In this document: positions 27,561-36,654 of the stretch, piece after piece | Layout: each line of letters begins with the position of its first letter | Numbering within the stretch: the stretch's first letter is position 1 | Assembly: GCF_012939995.1 (NCBI RefSeq) | Contig: NZ_SPMZ01000024.1 | Coordinates: 1-41,675 of the forward strand | DNA length: 41,675 nucleotides | DNA from: Candidatus Competibacter phosphatis | GTDB lineage: Bacteria; Pseudomonadota; Gammaproteobacteria; Competibacterales; Competibacteraceae | Reading direction: 5' to 3' | Program-made: the position numbers and the translations under genes | Notes under the pieces: generated by a model | The model's input: only the letters and a program-made list of their open reading frames with translations | What the model was told of the DNA's origin: nothing | Databases searched by the model: none

Positions 27561-28457
27561 TTGAATTCAGAACAGTTCTGGAATGTGTTGGAACAGCGCA
27601 TCGGCGTGGTGACCGGCCGGCGTTTCGTCGCTCGACAGCGCCAGCCACTCGGTGGCGGTTGCATCAATCAGGCGTGGCGAGTTGGGGACGGCGAACGGGA
27701 TTTTTTCGTCAAGACCAATAGCCTCGCCGTTGCCAAGACCATGTTCGAGGCGGAGGCCGCCGCTCTGGCGGAACTGGCCGCGACCGGGGCCGTACGTGTG
27801 CCCTTGCCAGTCGAGCATGGTACCGCCGCCGGGTTGGCTTTTCTGGTGCTGGAATACCTGCCGCTGGGCGGAGGCGGAACGCGGGCGCTGGAGATTTTGG
27901 GTCGCCGCTTGGCCGCGCTGCACCGCATTCCCCAACCGTTTTTCGGTTGGCATCGGGACAACACCATCGGATCGACCCCCCAGCCCAATGAGCGTGGCGA
28001 TGATTGGATCGCCTTCTGGCGCGAGCGGCGGCTTGGCTTTCAGTTGGATTTGGCCGTCCGCAACGGCCATGGTGGTGAACTGCGACGGCGGGGCGAGCAA
28101 CTGCTGGTGCGGTTCGCGGAGCTGTTCGCTGGTTACCGGCTGGTGCCGGCGCTGCTGCACGGCGATTTGTGGGGCGGCAACGTCGGCTGCACCGTGGAAG
28201 GGGAGCCGGTCATCTTCGACCCGGCCTGCTACTACGGCGACCGCGAGGCGGATCTGGCGATGACCGAGTTGTTCGGCGGTTTTCCTGAACGCTTTTATGC
28301 CGCTTACCGGGAAGCACTACCGCTGGATGTGGGTTACCCACAACGGCGGACCCTGTATAACCTGTACCATGTGCTCAACCATCTCAACCTGTTCGGCGGC
28401 GGCTACCGTACCCAGGCCGAGCACATGATCGACCGGCTGCTGGCGGAATTAGGGTGA
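27561..28457 (+). CDS. Fructosamine kinase family protein
   Basis: This 298-aa protein of the fructosamine-3-kinase/aminoglycoside phosphotransferase fold probably phosphorylates ketoamines on glycated proteins or small molecules, starting their deglycation. Seen are the nucleotide-binding part RQPLGGGCINQAWRV ... FFVKTN (about 26-52), the catalytic loop HGDLWGGN (His200, Asp202) and the metal-binding DPACYYGDREAD. The only start giving the usual family N-terminus is TTG at 27561, with no clear ribosome site. It might be translationally coupled to the EEP gene that ends 25 bp upstream. The length is normal. Confidence 0.87.
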   Translation: MNSEQFWNVLEQRIGVVTGRRFVARQRQPLGGGCINQAWRVGDGERDFFVKTNSLAVAKTMFEAEAAALAELAATGAVRVPLPVEHGTAAGLAFLVLEYLPLGGGGTRALEILGRRLAALHRIPQPFFGWHRDNTIGSTPQPNERGDDWIAFWRERRLGFQLDLAVRNGHGGELRRRGEQLLVRFAELFAGYRLVPALLHGDLWGGNVGCTVEGEPVIFDPACYYGDREADLAMTELFGGFPERFYAAYREALPLDVGYPQRRTLYNLYHVLNHLNLFGGGYRTQAEHMIDRLLAELG

Positions 28458-28629
28458 CGAGAGGCAGGGAGCGGCAAATAGCGCGTCGGATGGATTCGAT
28501 TCGGCGATGGCCCGGCGCTTCACCCGTCCGATTCGCGTCCAGCCAATCGCTCGTTTCGCCTGTTTATCGATTTCCCGGTTAACGTGATTGCCTTGGATTC
28601 ACCGAACCGCTGATGCAGGAGAACGCTCG

Positions 28630-29775
28630 ATGCCCACCGCCACCGATCACCTCGAATTGCCCGCCCCGGCACCCGGTACCCGGCGGGCGCTGCGGGTCCA
28701 TCGCTACGGCACGCCCGGCGCGCGGCCCAAAGCCTATTTTCAGGCCGCCCTGCATGCCGACGAAATACCGGGTCTGCTGGTGGCACAGCACCTGCTGCGC
28801 GGGTTGGAACAGGCGTGGGAACAAGACCGGATGGTGGGTGAGGTGGTGGTCGTGCCGATCGCCAATCCAATTGGTTTGAGCCAACACTTCAACGGCCGTT
28901 TGTTGGGTCGCTTCGATGGCGAGGGCAGCGGCAATTTCAATCGCGGTTTTCCCGATCTGGCACCGCTCGCGCTGGAGCGGTTGCGGGGGCGGTTGCGCGC
29001 CGATCCGGCCGACAATGTGGCATTGATCCGCGCGACCTTGCGGACGGTGCTGGCCGAACAACGAGCGGCGCGGGAGGCGGACGCGCTCAAGCTGGCGCTA
29101 TTGGGACAGGCCATCGATGCCGATTTCGTCTTCGACCTGCACTGCGACGGTGAGGCGCTATTGCACCTGTATGCATCGCGCTGGCAGGCGGACGAGGCGC
29201 GGGCGCTGGGCGCGGAACTGGGCGCGGCGGCGATTTTGCTGGAAGAGGAGCCGGGCGGCAATCCATTCGACGAAGCCTGCGCCGGTCCATGGTGGAAACT
29301 GCGCGCGGCGCTGGCGACGGAAGGCCCGGTGCCGCTGGCCTGTTTCGCGACCACGGTGGAACTGCGCGGGCAGACGGATGTGAGCGATGAATACGCGGCG
29401 GCCGACGCGGCGGCATTGCTGCGATTCTTACGGCGGCGTGGCGTGATCGCCGGCGAGCCGGAGCCGTTGCCGGAACCGCGTTGCCAGCCGACCCCACTGA
29501 ATGGGGTGGACGTGCTGACCGCGCCGGTCGCCGGCGTGCTGGCCTATCGCAAGCATCTGGGCGATGCGGTATCGGCCGGCGAGGTGGTGGCGGAGCTGGT
29601 GGACCCGCTCGGCGAACCGCCTGGCGCGGCTCGCTGGGCGGTCCGTGCCACAACCAGCGGTCTCTTGTTTGCCCGCATGGGCGAGCGACTGGCTCGACCC
29701 GGACAGAAATTCTGCAAGGTGGCGGGACGGGAATCGTTGAGTTACCGCCAATCCGGGAAGTTGCTGGAAGATTAG
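28630..29775 (+). CDS. Succinylglutamate desuccinylase/aspartoacylase family zinc hydrolase (M14 type)
   Basis: This 381-aa zinc-dependent deacylase or carboxypeptidase-like enzyme has metal ligands His42 and Glu45 in LHADEIPG and His171 in FDLHCDGE. The catalytic Glu is expected in TTVELRGQTDVSDE. The last 80 residues form a barrel-like extra domain (LTAPVAGVLAYRKHLGDAVSAGEVVAELVDP, in pieces), similar to biotinyl/lipoyl folds and common in this subfamily. The substrate is unknown; homologues act on N-acyl amino acids. AGGAGA lies 8 bases before the ATG at 28630, so the longer frame from 28588 was not chosen. A 172-bp gap with no visible element separates it from the kinase gene. Confidence 0.83.
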   Translation: MPTATDHLELPAPAPGTRRALRVHRYGTPGARPKAYFQAALHADEIPGLLVAQHLLRGLEQAWEQDRMVGEVVVVPIANPIGLSQHFNGRLLGRFDGEGSGNFNRGFPDLAPLALERLRGRLRADPADNVALIRATLRTVLAEQRAAREADALKLALLGQAIDADFVFDLHCDGEALLHLYASRWQADEARALGAELGAAAILLEEEPGGNPFDEACAGPWWKLRAALATEGPVPLACFATTVELRGQTDVSDEYAAADAAALLRFLRRRGVIAGEPEPLPEPRCQPTPLNGVDVLTAPVAGVLAYRKHLGDAVSAGEVVAELVDPLGEPPGAARWAVRATTSGLLFARMGERLARPGQKFCKVAGRESLSYRQSGKLLED

Positions 29776-29902
29776 GCCAGCGATAGTGCTGCGGCGACCC
29801 GGCCAGACGACGGTCTCGGCGGGCGGGTTTCGCCGCTTTTGGGTGGAATCGGGGGAAATCGCGCGGCGCGCGCGCGCCCCACTGGAGGATGCTCACAGAG
29901 GT

Positions 29903-29930
29903 TTGGCACAATTCGCCACAAAGTTACTAT
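29903..29930 (+). promoter_or_regulatory. Sigma-70-like promoter of the signalling cluster
   Basis: TTGGCA (29903-29908) and TACTAT (29925-29930) are separated by 16 bp, about 45 bp before the binding-protein start. The gap 29776-29979 holds no other clear signal. TTGGCAC also resembles a sigma-54 -24 box, but the GC of the -12 box is two bases too close. Confidence 0.35.
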
Positions 29931-29979
29931 GCTTGCGCACAACACTAAGATCAGCAAGGCATTCGATAGGGGAAGCATG

Positions 29980-30831
29980 ATGAGACCCACCGTTTGGAAC
30001 AATAAAATCCATGTCCTTGGTCTTGTGTTACTGCTGGTGGCGAGTTTGGCGAATGCGGCGGATCCCGCCCGAATGGAAACGCTGACCGTTGGCGGAACGG
30101 GCTCGGCAATGCCGCTGATCGGGCAATTTGCCCAGGCGTATGGCAGCCTTGAACCAAACGTCAAGGTGCGAGTCGTCGACCCGCCGCTAGGCAGTAACGG
30201 CGCGATTCGCGCGGTGCTCGCCGGTGCGGTCGATCTGGCTGTACTCGGTAAGCCGCTGACCGAGGCCGAAAAAGCCCAGGGCTGCCAAGACTGGGAACTC
30301 GGCCGTACCCCCTTTCTCGTGGTCACCGAGAGGAAATTGCCACTGCCCGGTTTCACCGTCGAGCAACTGGCGGCGATCTACAGCGGCAAGATGACGACCT
30401 GGAGCGATGGTTCGCCCATTCGGCTCGTGGTGCGCAACCTGTTCGAATCGGACACGCTCATTCTGCGCAAGATGTCGCCGGACATGGATCGGGCGGTTGA
30501 CGTCGCCCTGGCACGGCCTGGCATGTTGGTCGCCGCCAATGATCTGGAGAACATAGATCTGCTGGAGAGGACGCCCGATTCGCTCGGCACGAGCAATCTG
30601 GCTTTGGTGCAGGCCCAGAATCGCAAGCTCAATGCCCTGCCCATCAATGGCAAGGAGCCGACTCTGGCCGCCATGCGCCAGGGAACCTATCCTTACTCCA
30701 AGAGTATTTACCTCGCGCGCGGCCCCAAGTTGTCGCCGGTGGCCCAGGGTTTTCTGGAATTCATCCTGTCGGCATCCGGGAAGGAAATACTGGACCGCGC
30801 GGGTTACGTGCCAGCCCCGTCTCAGCCGTGA
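29980..30831 (+). CDS. PstS-like periplasmic substrate-binding protein, cluster sensor
   Basis: This 283-aa secreted binding protein has a signal peptide (ILGLVLLLV-type core, ending near SLANA, about residue 25), followed by LTVGGTGSAMPLIGQFAQAY, the phosphate-type binding-protein signature of the PstS/PBP-like-2 family. The segment DPPLGSNGAIRAVLAGAVDLAVLGKPLT is the usual second binding strand, and YPYSKSIYLARGP the conserved C-terminal part. No ABC permease or ATPase is adjacent. Instead its stop overlaps the hybrid kinase start by 4 bp, so it probably presents a ligand (an oxyanion such as phosphate, by family) to the kinase. AGGGGAA precedes a double ATG. I prefer the second ATG, at 29980. 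Confidence 0.8.
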   Translation: MRPTVWNNKIHVLGLVLLLVASLANAADPARMETLTVGGTGSAMPLIGQFAQAYGSLEPNVKVRVVDPPLGSNGAIRAVLAGAVDLAVLGKPLTEAEKAQGCQDWELGRTPFLVVTERKLPLPGFTVEQLAAIYSGKMTTWSDGSPIRLVVRNLFESDTLILRKMSPDMDRAVDVALARPGMLVAANDLENIDLLERTPDSLGTSNLALVQAQNRKLNALPINGKEPTLAAMRQGTYPYSKSIYLARGPKLSPVAQGFLEFILSASGKEILDRAGYVPAPSQP

Positions 30832-33801
30832 AAGCGCCTTCCAGCATCGAACGTCTGCTGACCTGGATGGCCGGCGGTCTGGCGGTGCTGGTCATGGTGG
30901 CGCCGCCCACCGCGTTTTTTCTCTGGTCCTATCAGAGCCGAAGTGGCGCGTTGCAAAGCGAGTCTCAGCTTCTTGCCTCGGTCGTTACGGAGTTTGTCAA
31001 CCAAAGCACCAACTTGTGGCGCTTCCAGCCCGAACGGTTGACGTCGCTGCTGCAACAGTATGGCAATCAGCGGTACGGTTCCGCCGTGATCGACCAGGAT
31101 GGAACAGTAATTGCTTACCGGATGCTGGAGCTGGATAGACCTACGCTCACCCACTCTCACCCGATTTACGATTTCGGCGTCGAGGTTGGCGAAGTGCAAG
31201 TGGTGGCCTCGTTGCGTGACCTGCTGACGGAAACCGCTTGGATCGTCCTCGCCGGAACGATACTGGGCATCGCACTTTTTTTTTCCGCTGGGATTTGTCC
31301 CGGCCCGCGCCTTGCGGCGAACAACGCAGGCGCTCGTGGACAGCGAAAACGCTTACCGGCAGCTCGTCGAGTTGTCGCCCGATATGATTTTCATCAGCCA
31401 CGATGAAAAAATCATCTATATCAATACCGCCGGCGCTCGGATGTTTGGGGCGGATTCTCCTTCGGCCTTGCTTGGCGCATCGGCCTGGGATCGGTTGCAT
31501 CCAGATTGCCACGAAGTCGTGCGGGAGCGAATACGGAACCACACGATTGAGACAGCCCTCACTCTGCTGGAGGAGCGCTGCGTGCGGATGGATGGCACCG
31601 TGTTCCCCGTGGAGATGGCCGCCGCTCCGTTCGTATACCGGGGCAGGCTGGCTTTGCAAGTCGTCGCGCATGATCTGTCCGACCGCAAGCAGACGGAGGA
31701 GGCGCTGCGGAATGCCAAGGAAGCCGCCGAGGCAGCCAATCGGGCCAAGTCGGAGTTTCTGGCAACGATGAGCCACGAGATTCGCACGCCCCTGAATGGC
31801 GTGTTGGGCATGACGGAGCTGCTGCGGGATACGCCCTTGAACACCCAGCAGCAACGATTCGTGGACATGATCTTGCGCTCCAGCCATGCTTTGTTGGCGA
31901 CCATCAACGATATCCTGGACTTTTCCAAGATCGAGTCGGGCCGGATGGAGTTGGAAGTCGTGCCCTTCGACTTGAGGGAACTGATGGAAGAGACGGCGGC
32001 GCTGCTGGCTGAGCGGGCACATGAAAAGGGTTTGGAACTGATCAACGACTTGCCGTTCAGTCTACCAGCCTCGGCGCAGGGCGACCCGGTACGCTTGCGA
32101 CAGATCCTGGTCAATCTGGTGAGCAACGCCATCAAGTTTACCAAGCGAGGCGAAGTGGTCATGCGGCTACGCGTGTTGGCCCAGGATGCTGCGGGATTGC
32201 GTCTGTGCTTCGAAGTCCAGGATACCGGTATCGGGATTGCTCCAGCGGCGTGTACTCGGATTTTCGACGCCTTCACCCAGGCGGACGGCTCCACCACTCG
32301 TCATTATGGCGGTACCGGACTAGGGCTGGCCATCGTTCGGCGGCTGGTGCGGTTGATGGAGGGGGAGATCGGCGTGGACAGCACGCCCGAGGTGGGTTCC
32401 CGGTTCTGGTTCACCCTCCTGTTGTTACAACCGACATTACGGCCGGCGGCAAGCATGCGGTTACCTTGGCCGGCGCAGCAAGAGTTGCGAGGCTTACGGG
32501 TGCTGCTGGTGGACGACAATGCCACTAATCGGGAGATGATGCGGCGACAGACGGCGGCTTGGGGCTTGGTCAGCGACGAGGCGGAAAATGGAACCCAGGC
32601 CCTGCTTCGATTGCGGGACGCCGCGCGGGCCGGCAAGCGCCATGACTTGGCATTCCTGGATCTGCGGATGCCCGAGCTGGATGGCCTCGAATTGGCGAGG
32701 GAAATCCGTGCCGATCCCACGCTGGCCGGAATCAAGCTGGTGCTATTGTCCTCCAGTGGGATGGATACCTGGACCGGGCAGGCGACGCAAGCCGACATAC
32801 AAGGCGTTTTATACAAACCGGTGCGCCAAGCCGAACTGTATAAAATTCTGTGCCGATTGCTGGGGCGAGCGGCTGATCCGAATAGTCGGCTCCGGGCATT
32901 GCCCACCACGGGTTCGTCCCAATTCACCGGCTGGGTTCTGGTTGCCGAGGATAACCCGGTCAATCAGGAAATGGCCTTGGCGGTACTGCGCGCGCTGGGT
33001 TGTCAGGTTGAGGTGGTGGCCAACGGTCAGGAAGCGGTTGAAGCCGTGGCTCGAACCCAGTATGACCTGCTTTTCATGGACTGCCAGATGCCCGTGCTGG
33101 ACGGTTTTGCCGCCACCGCCGCCATCCGCCACTGGGAACAAGTCCAGGGTCGACCGCGTCTCCCGATCATTGCCCTGACCGCCAACGTCGTCAAAGGCTT
33201 CCGGGAACAGTGCCTGGCGGCGGGGATGGATGATTATTTGAGCAAGCCTTTCACCCAAGAACAATTGGTCACCGTGCTGGATAGCTGGTTGCTCGTTGAG
33301 GAAAGCAACTCGCTGATGCCCGCTTCGCGGTTGCCGCCCGTTTCCTCGCGGTCGCCAACGGCGAGCACGGCGATAACGGCCGTTGACCCTGAAGTCGCCG
33401 CGCCGGTCAATCCAAACCGCCAGTCTTCGCCGGGGCGGACCGTATCCCCGCTGGACGAGCGGGCGCTGGCCCAAATCCGCGCTTTGCAGCGACCTGGCCA
33501 GCCCAGTGTGCTGGGTGGCGTCATCGACCTCTATCTGGACAACGCGCCCACCTTGCTTCAGCAAATGCGCGAGGCCATCACCGCCGGGGATGGCGAAGCG
33601 TTGTGCCAGGCCGCTCACGGGTTCAAGTCGAGCAGCGCCACTCTCGGAGCGACTCGGTTGGCGGCCGTGTGCGAGGACTTGGAGCGCCGAGGGCGGAACC
33701 GATGTCTGGAAGATACCTCCGCCTTGCTATGGGAGGCGGACCGCCGTTATATGCGAGTGCGGGAAGCACTGGCCGTGGAGATGGAGAGAGAACGGCGATG
33801 A
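30828..33801 (+). CDS. Hybrid sensor histidine kinase (PAS-HisKA-HATPase-REC-REC-HPt), single-base frameshift
   Basis: This is a membrane-bound phosphorelay kinase. The first frame encodes a transmembrane helix (about 13-33), a periplasmic domain of about 100 residues and a second helix near residue 140-155. The rest, in another frame, holds PAS, HisKA (phospho-His codon at 31774 in SHEIRTPLNG), HATPase, receiver 1 (Asp codon 32659, LDLRMPELDG), receiver 2 (Asp codon 33079, MDCQMPVLDG) and HPt (His codon 33616 in AAHGFKSSS). Removing one T from the T9 run at 31276-31284 joins them as ALFFPLGFVPARALRRTTQAL, about 990 aa. Otherwise the kinase body would begin at 31312 without its sensor. It overlaps the binding-protein gene by 4 bp. 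Confidence 0.87.
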
Positions 33802-33949
33802 ACTGGCATTTGTCAGCGCATGATGATGAATCGACCAATCCCCTTGAGCGCAACACTTTCGCCAGTTTGATCCGGGGTCGTGGCGGGTGGGTTCGAATCG
33901 ATGCCGTACTGTTTTATTGTCGTCGTATTCGGCCAAGATGGAGTCGCCG

Positions 33950-36088
33950 ATGAGTATTGATACCGTTGCCGCGCCAGCCAGGATTTTGGTGGTGGACGAC
34001 GATCCCGTGACCCGTTTCCTGGTGATCGGAGCCCTGGAGCAGGCCGGTTTTTATGTCGAACAGGCTGAGAATGGTCGTCAGGCACTCACGGCTTGCGAGC
34101 GGATCGACTTCGATCTCATCACCTTGGATGTCATGATGCCCGAGCTGGATGGATTCGCGACCTGCGTCGAACTGCGCCAGCGGCCCAGGGGAGTGCAGGT
34201 ACCGATCCTGATGATGACCGGTCTGGACGATTATGAATCCATCAACCAAGCGTTCAAGGCCGGTGCAACCGATTTCATCACCAAGCCCATTAACTTTGTC
34301 CTGCTCGAATATCGGGTCCGGTATCTGCTACGGACCAGCGCGGCGATGGTCAGCCTCTACGACAGTGAACGTCGGCTTGCCACCGCCCAGCGCATTGCGC
34401 GGCTGGGATATTGGGATTGGAGCCATGATCAGGAGTTTCTTCATCTGTCGCGGGAAGTTTGCGAAATGCTGGGGCTCGATCCCCAAGCGCCCGAGGTTCC
34501 ATTCCAGGTGATTCTCAAATGCGTGCATGAAAAGGATAGGAAAATCCTGGATCAATGGTTTGAGGAGATATGGCAGGGCGGACAAGCCAGGGCAATCAGT
34601 CACCGACTGGTGGATGCCAGCGGTGGCTTGCGTTATGTCCAGCAACAGATCGAGGTCGTCCTGGATGTGTCCGGTCGCCCTGACCGCTTGTATGGCACCC
34701 TGCAAGATGTCACCGATCTGCGTCAGGCGGAGGAACGGATTTGGCAATTGGCTTTCACCGATAGCCTCACGCAACTGCCCAACCGCGAGCTATTCAAGGA
34801 TCGTCTCGATACGGCGCTCAAGCTGGCCAGGCGCCACGGTCGCCAGCTCGCACTGTTGTTCCTGGACCTGGACAATTTCAAGCGCATCAATGATACCCTG
34901 GGGCACAATGTGGGCGATCACCTGCTTCAGGCGACGGCCGAGCGGCTGAAGTTGAGCATTCGCGCCAATGATTCGGTGGCGCGGAACCCGATGGAAGAGC
35001 AGGACGAGAGCATTGCCCGATTGGGAGGCGACGAATTTACCGTGCTGCTGCCCGAGATTCAGCGCAGCGAGGATGCCGCCAACATTGCCGAACGGATTCA
35101 GGAGCGCCTGTCGCAACCGCTCGCCCTGGATGGTCACGAAATCATCGTGACCCCCAGCATTGGCATTGCCGTCTTCCCGCAAGATGGGGAGACGTCGGAA
35201 GCATTGCTCAAAAGCGCCGACATGGCCATGTATTCCGCCAAGCGCCAGGGCCGAAATCTCTATCGATTTTACAATGCCGCTTTGAATGAAGCCGCTCACA
35301 AGCGCCTGACGATGGAAACCCAGTTGCGCAGGGCGATCGAGCGAAACGAACTCTCCCTGTATTACCAGCCCCAGCTCGATCTTCCGAGTGGTCGCATCTG
35401 TGGCGTCGAAGCCTTGGCGCGCTGGACGAATGAGCTGCTGGGAACGGTGCCTCCCCTCGAATTCATTCCGCTCGCCGAGGAAACCGGGCTGATCATCCCC
35501 ATCGGCGAATGGGTCCTGCGCACCGCCTGTCGGCAAGCCAAGGCTTGGGGGTGCGGGATTGATCCGATGCGAATGGCGGTCAATATTTCCGTGTTGCAGT
35601 TCGTGCAGCCCGGTTTCACGGGACTGGTGGCGCAGATTTTGGGGGAAACCGGTCTCGAACCGGCGGCGCTGGAACTCGAAATCACCGAAAGTTTGTTGAT
35701 GAAGGACCCGGAAGGGGCGTTGCGCACGCTTCGGGCGCTCAAGAACCTGGGTGTGCAATTGGCGATCGACGATTTCGGCACTGGCTATTCGAGTTTGAGC
35801 CGTCTCAAGCAACTACCGCTGGATCGACTGAAGATCGATAAGGGGTTCGTCTGCGAAGTTGATTCACAGCCCAACGATGCCGCCATCGCCACTGCGGTGA
35901 TCGCCATGGCCGAAAGCATGGGGCTACGGGTCATCGCCGAGGGCGTGGAGAGCGAGGCCCAGTTTCAATTTTTCAAGGCCAAGCACTGCGATGAAATCCA
36001 GGGATACTATCTGAGCTGGCCGCTGCCCGCGGCTGAAATCACCACGATGCTTCAAAAGCGGTTTGCTCCACATGATGAAGGTGAGTGA
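33950..36088 (+). CDS. Response regulator with REC-PAS-GGDEF-EAL domains
   Basis: This cytosolic c-di-GMP regulator has about 712 aa. The receiver domain (about 10-125) has Asp60 in LITLDVMMPELDG and the TKPIN lysine. A PAS-like domain (about 145-265) follows, then GGDEF (359-363, intact) and EAL (EAL at 487-489, with ELEITES, IDDFGTGYS and IAEGVES). There is no RxxD inhibitory site at the usual place before GGDEF. Both output domains look catalytically competent, so phosphorylation may switch the balance of synthesis and breakdown. GGAG lies six bases before ATG 33950. It follows the hybrid kinase by 148 bp and is the natural phosphoacceptor of its HPt domain. Its architecture resembles the gene at 318-2033. 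Confidence 0.9.
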   Translation: MSIDTVAAPARILVVDDDPVTRFLVIGALEQAGFYVEQAENGRQALTACERIDFDLITLDVMMPELDGFATCVELRQRPRGVQVPILMMTGLDDYESINQAFKAGATDFITKPINFVLLEYRVRYLLRTSAAMVSLYDSERRLATAQRIARLGYWDWSHDQEFLHLSREVCEMLGLDPQAPEVPFQVILKCVHEKDRKILDQWFEEIWQGGQARAISHRLVDASGGLRYVQQQIEVVLDVSGRPDRLYGTLQDVTDLRQAEERIWQLAFTDSLTQLPNRELFKDRLDTALKLARRHGRQLALLFLDLDNFKRINDTLGHNVGDHLLQATAERLKLSIRANDSVARNPMEEQDESIARLGGDEFTVLLPEIQRSEDAANIAERIQERLSQPLALDGHEIIVTPSIGIAVFPQDGETSEALLKSADMAMYSAKRQGRNLYRFYNAALNEAAHKRLTMETQLRRAIERNELSLYYQPQLDLPSGRICGVEALARWTNELLGTVPPLEFIPLAEETGLIIPIGEWVLRTACRQAKAWGCGIDPMRMAVNISVLQFVQPGFTGLVAQILGETGLEPAALELEITESLLMKDPEGALRTLRALKNLGVQLAIDDFGTGYSSLSRLKQLPLDRLKIDKGFVCEVDSQPNDAAIATAVIAMAESMGLRVIAEGVESEAQFQFFKAKHCDEIQGYYLSWPLPAAEITTMLQKRFAPHDEGE

Positions 36089-36280
36089 TTTTCCCAACAG
36101 ACTGGCGAGCTTGGAAGCGTTGGGCGAGTGCTAGCGGGACACAGCAATTGAAAAAGCGCGGAAAAATTGCGGGATGAGGGGGGATGGGCGATACGACGCG
36201 CCTGAGCAATTTTCGCCGGTGGCCGCCATCATGCGCTATGATCGATAAGACCACAAGCCACTATTATACAGGATAACCTT

Positions 36281-36523
36281 ATGGATTTGATTGGATTTCT
36301 GATTATTGGCCTGATCGCTGGCTGGATCGCGAGCACCTTCATGCGTGGCGGCAGCATGGGACTGGGCGGCAATCTGGTGATCGGCGTGATCGGCGCCTTT
36401 GTTGGCGGTTTTCTGTTCCGCTTGCTCGGTTTTGCCGCGGTCGGTCTGATTGGCCAGCTCATCACCGCCACGGTGGGTGCCATGGTCTTGCTGTACGTGG
36501 TGCAAGTGCTCAAGAAAGCCTGA
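36281..36523 (+). CDS. GlsB/YeaQ/YmgE family small membrane protein
   Basis: This 80-aa inner-membrane protein has three hydrophobic helices separated by glycine-rich turns (IGLIAGWIAS, GGNLVIGVIGAFVGGFL, LIGQLITATVGAMVLLYVV). These are the hallmarks of the transglycosylase-associated/GlsB stress-response family. Expression of family members is often linked to envelope or general stress, but their biochemical role is unknown. AGGA lies before the ATG. The upstream gap (36089-36280) shows TATGAT at 36237-36242 as a possible -10, but no matching -35. Confidence 0.88.
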   Translation: MDLIGFLIIGLIAGWIASTFMRGGSMGLGGNLVIGVIGAFVGGFLFRLLGFAAVGLIGQLITATVGAMVLLYVVQVLKKA

Positions 36524-36543
36524 GGTTTTGTAACGCCTCGATT

Positions 36544-36570
36544 CCGGTTGTTGGAAAGCGACGCAACCGG
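36544..36570. repeat. Inverted repeat after the GlsB-like gene
   Basis: CCGGTTG (36544-36550) and CAACCGG (36564-36570) form a 7-bp stem 21 bases after the stop codon. No T-run follows, so it is at best a weak terminator. Confidence 0.3.
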
Positions 36571-36654
36571 CTCCGCCTGACGCCGGACGAGACAGTATCG
36601 TACCGGTCCCGCCCATGTTTTCATCGGATTCCGATCTGGGAGTTTTGCTGACCA

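Noticed and set aside
29866..29877. Alternating GC tract (possible Z-DNA) upstream of the binding-protein gene
   Set aside because: Only 12 bases long in GC-rich DNA, too short to stand out.
29901..29920. Sigma-54 promoter (TTGGCAC)
   Set aside because: The GC of the -12 element is 2 bp too close to the -24 GG, so a sigma-70 reading is better.
33820..33910. tRNA-like GGTTCGAATC (T-loop) before the receiver-GGDEF-EAL gene
   Set aside because: No acceptor stem, anticodon arm or D-arm can be built around it.
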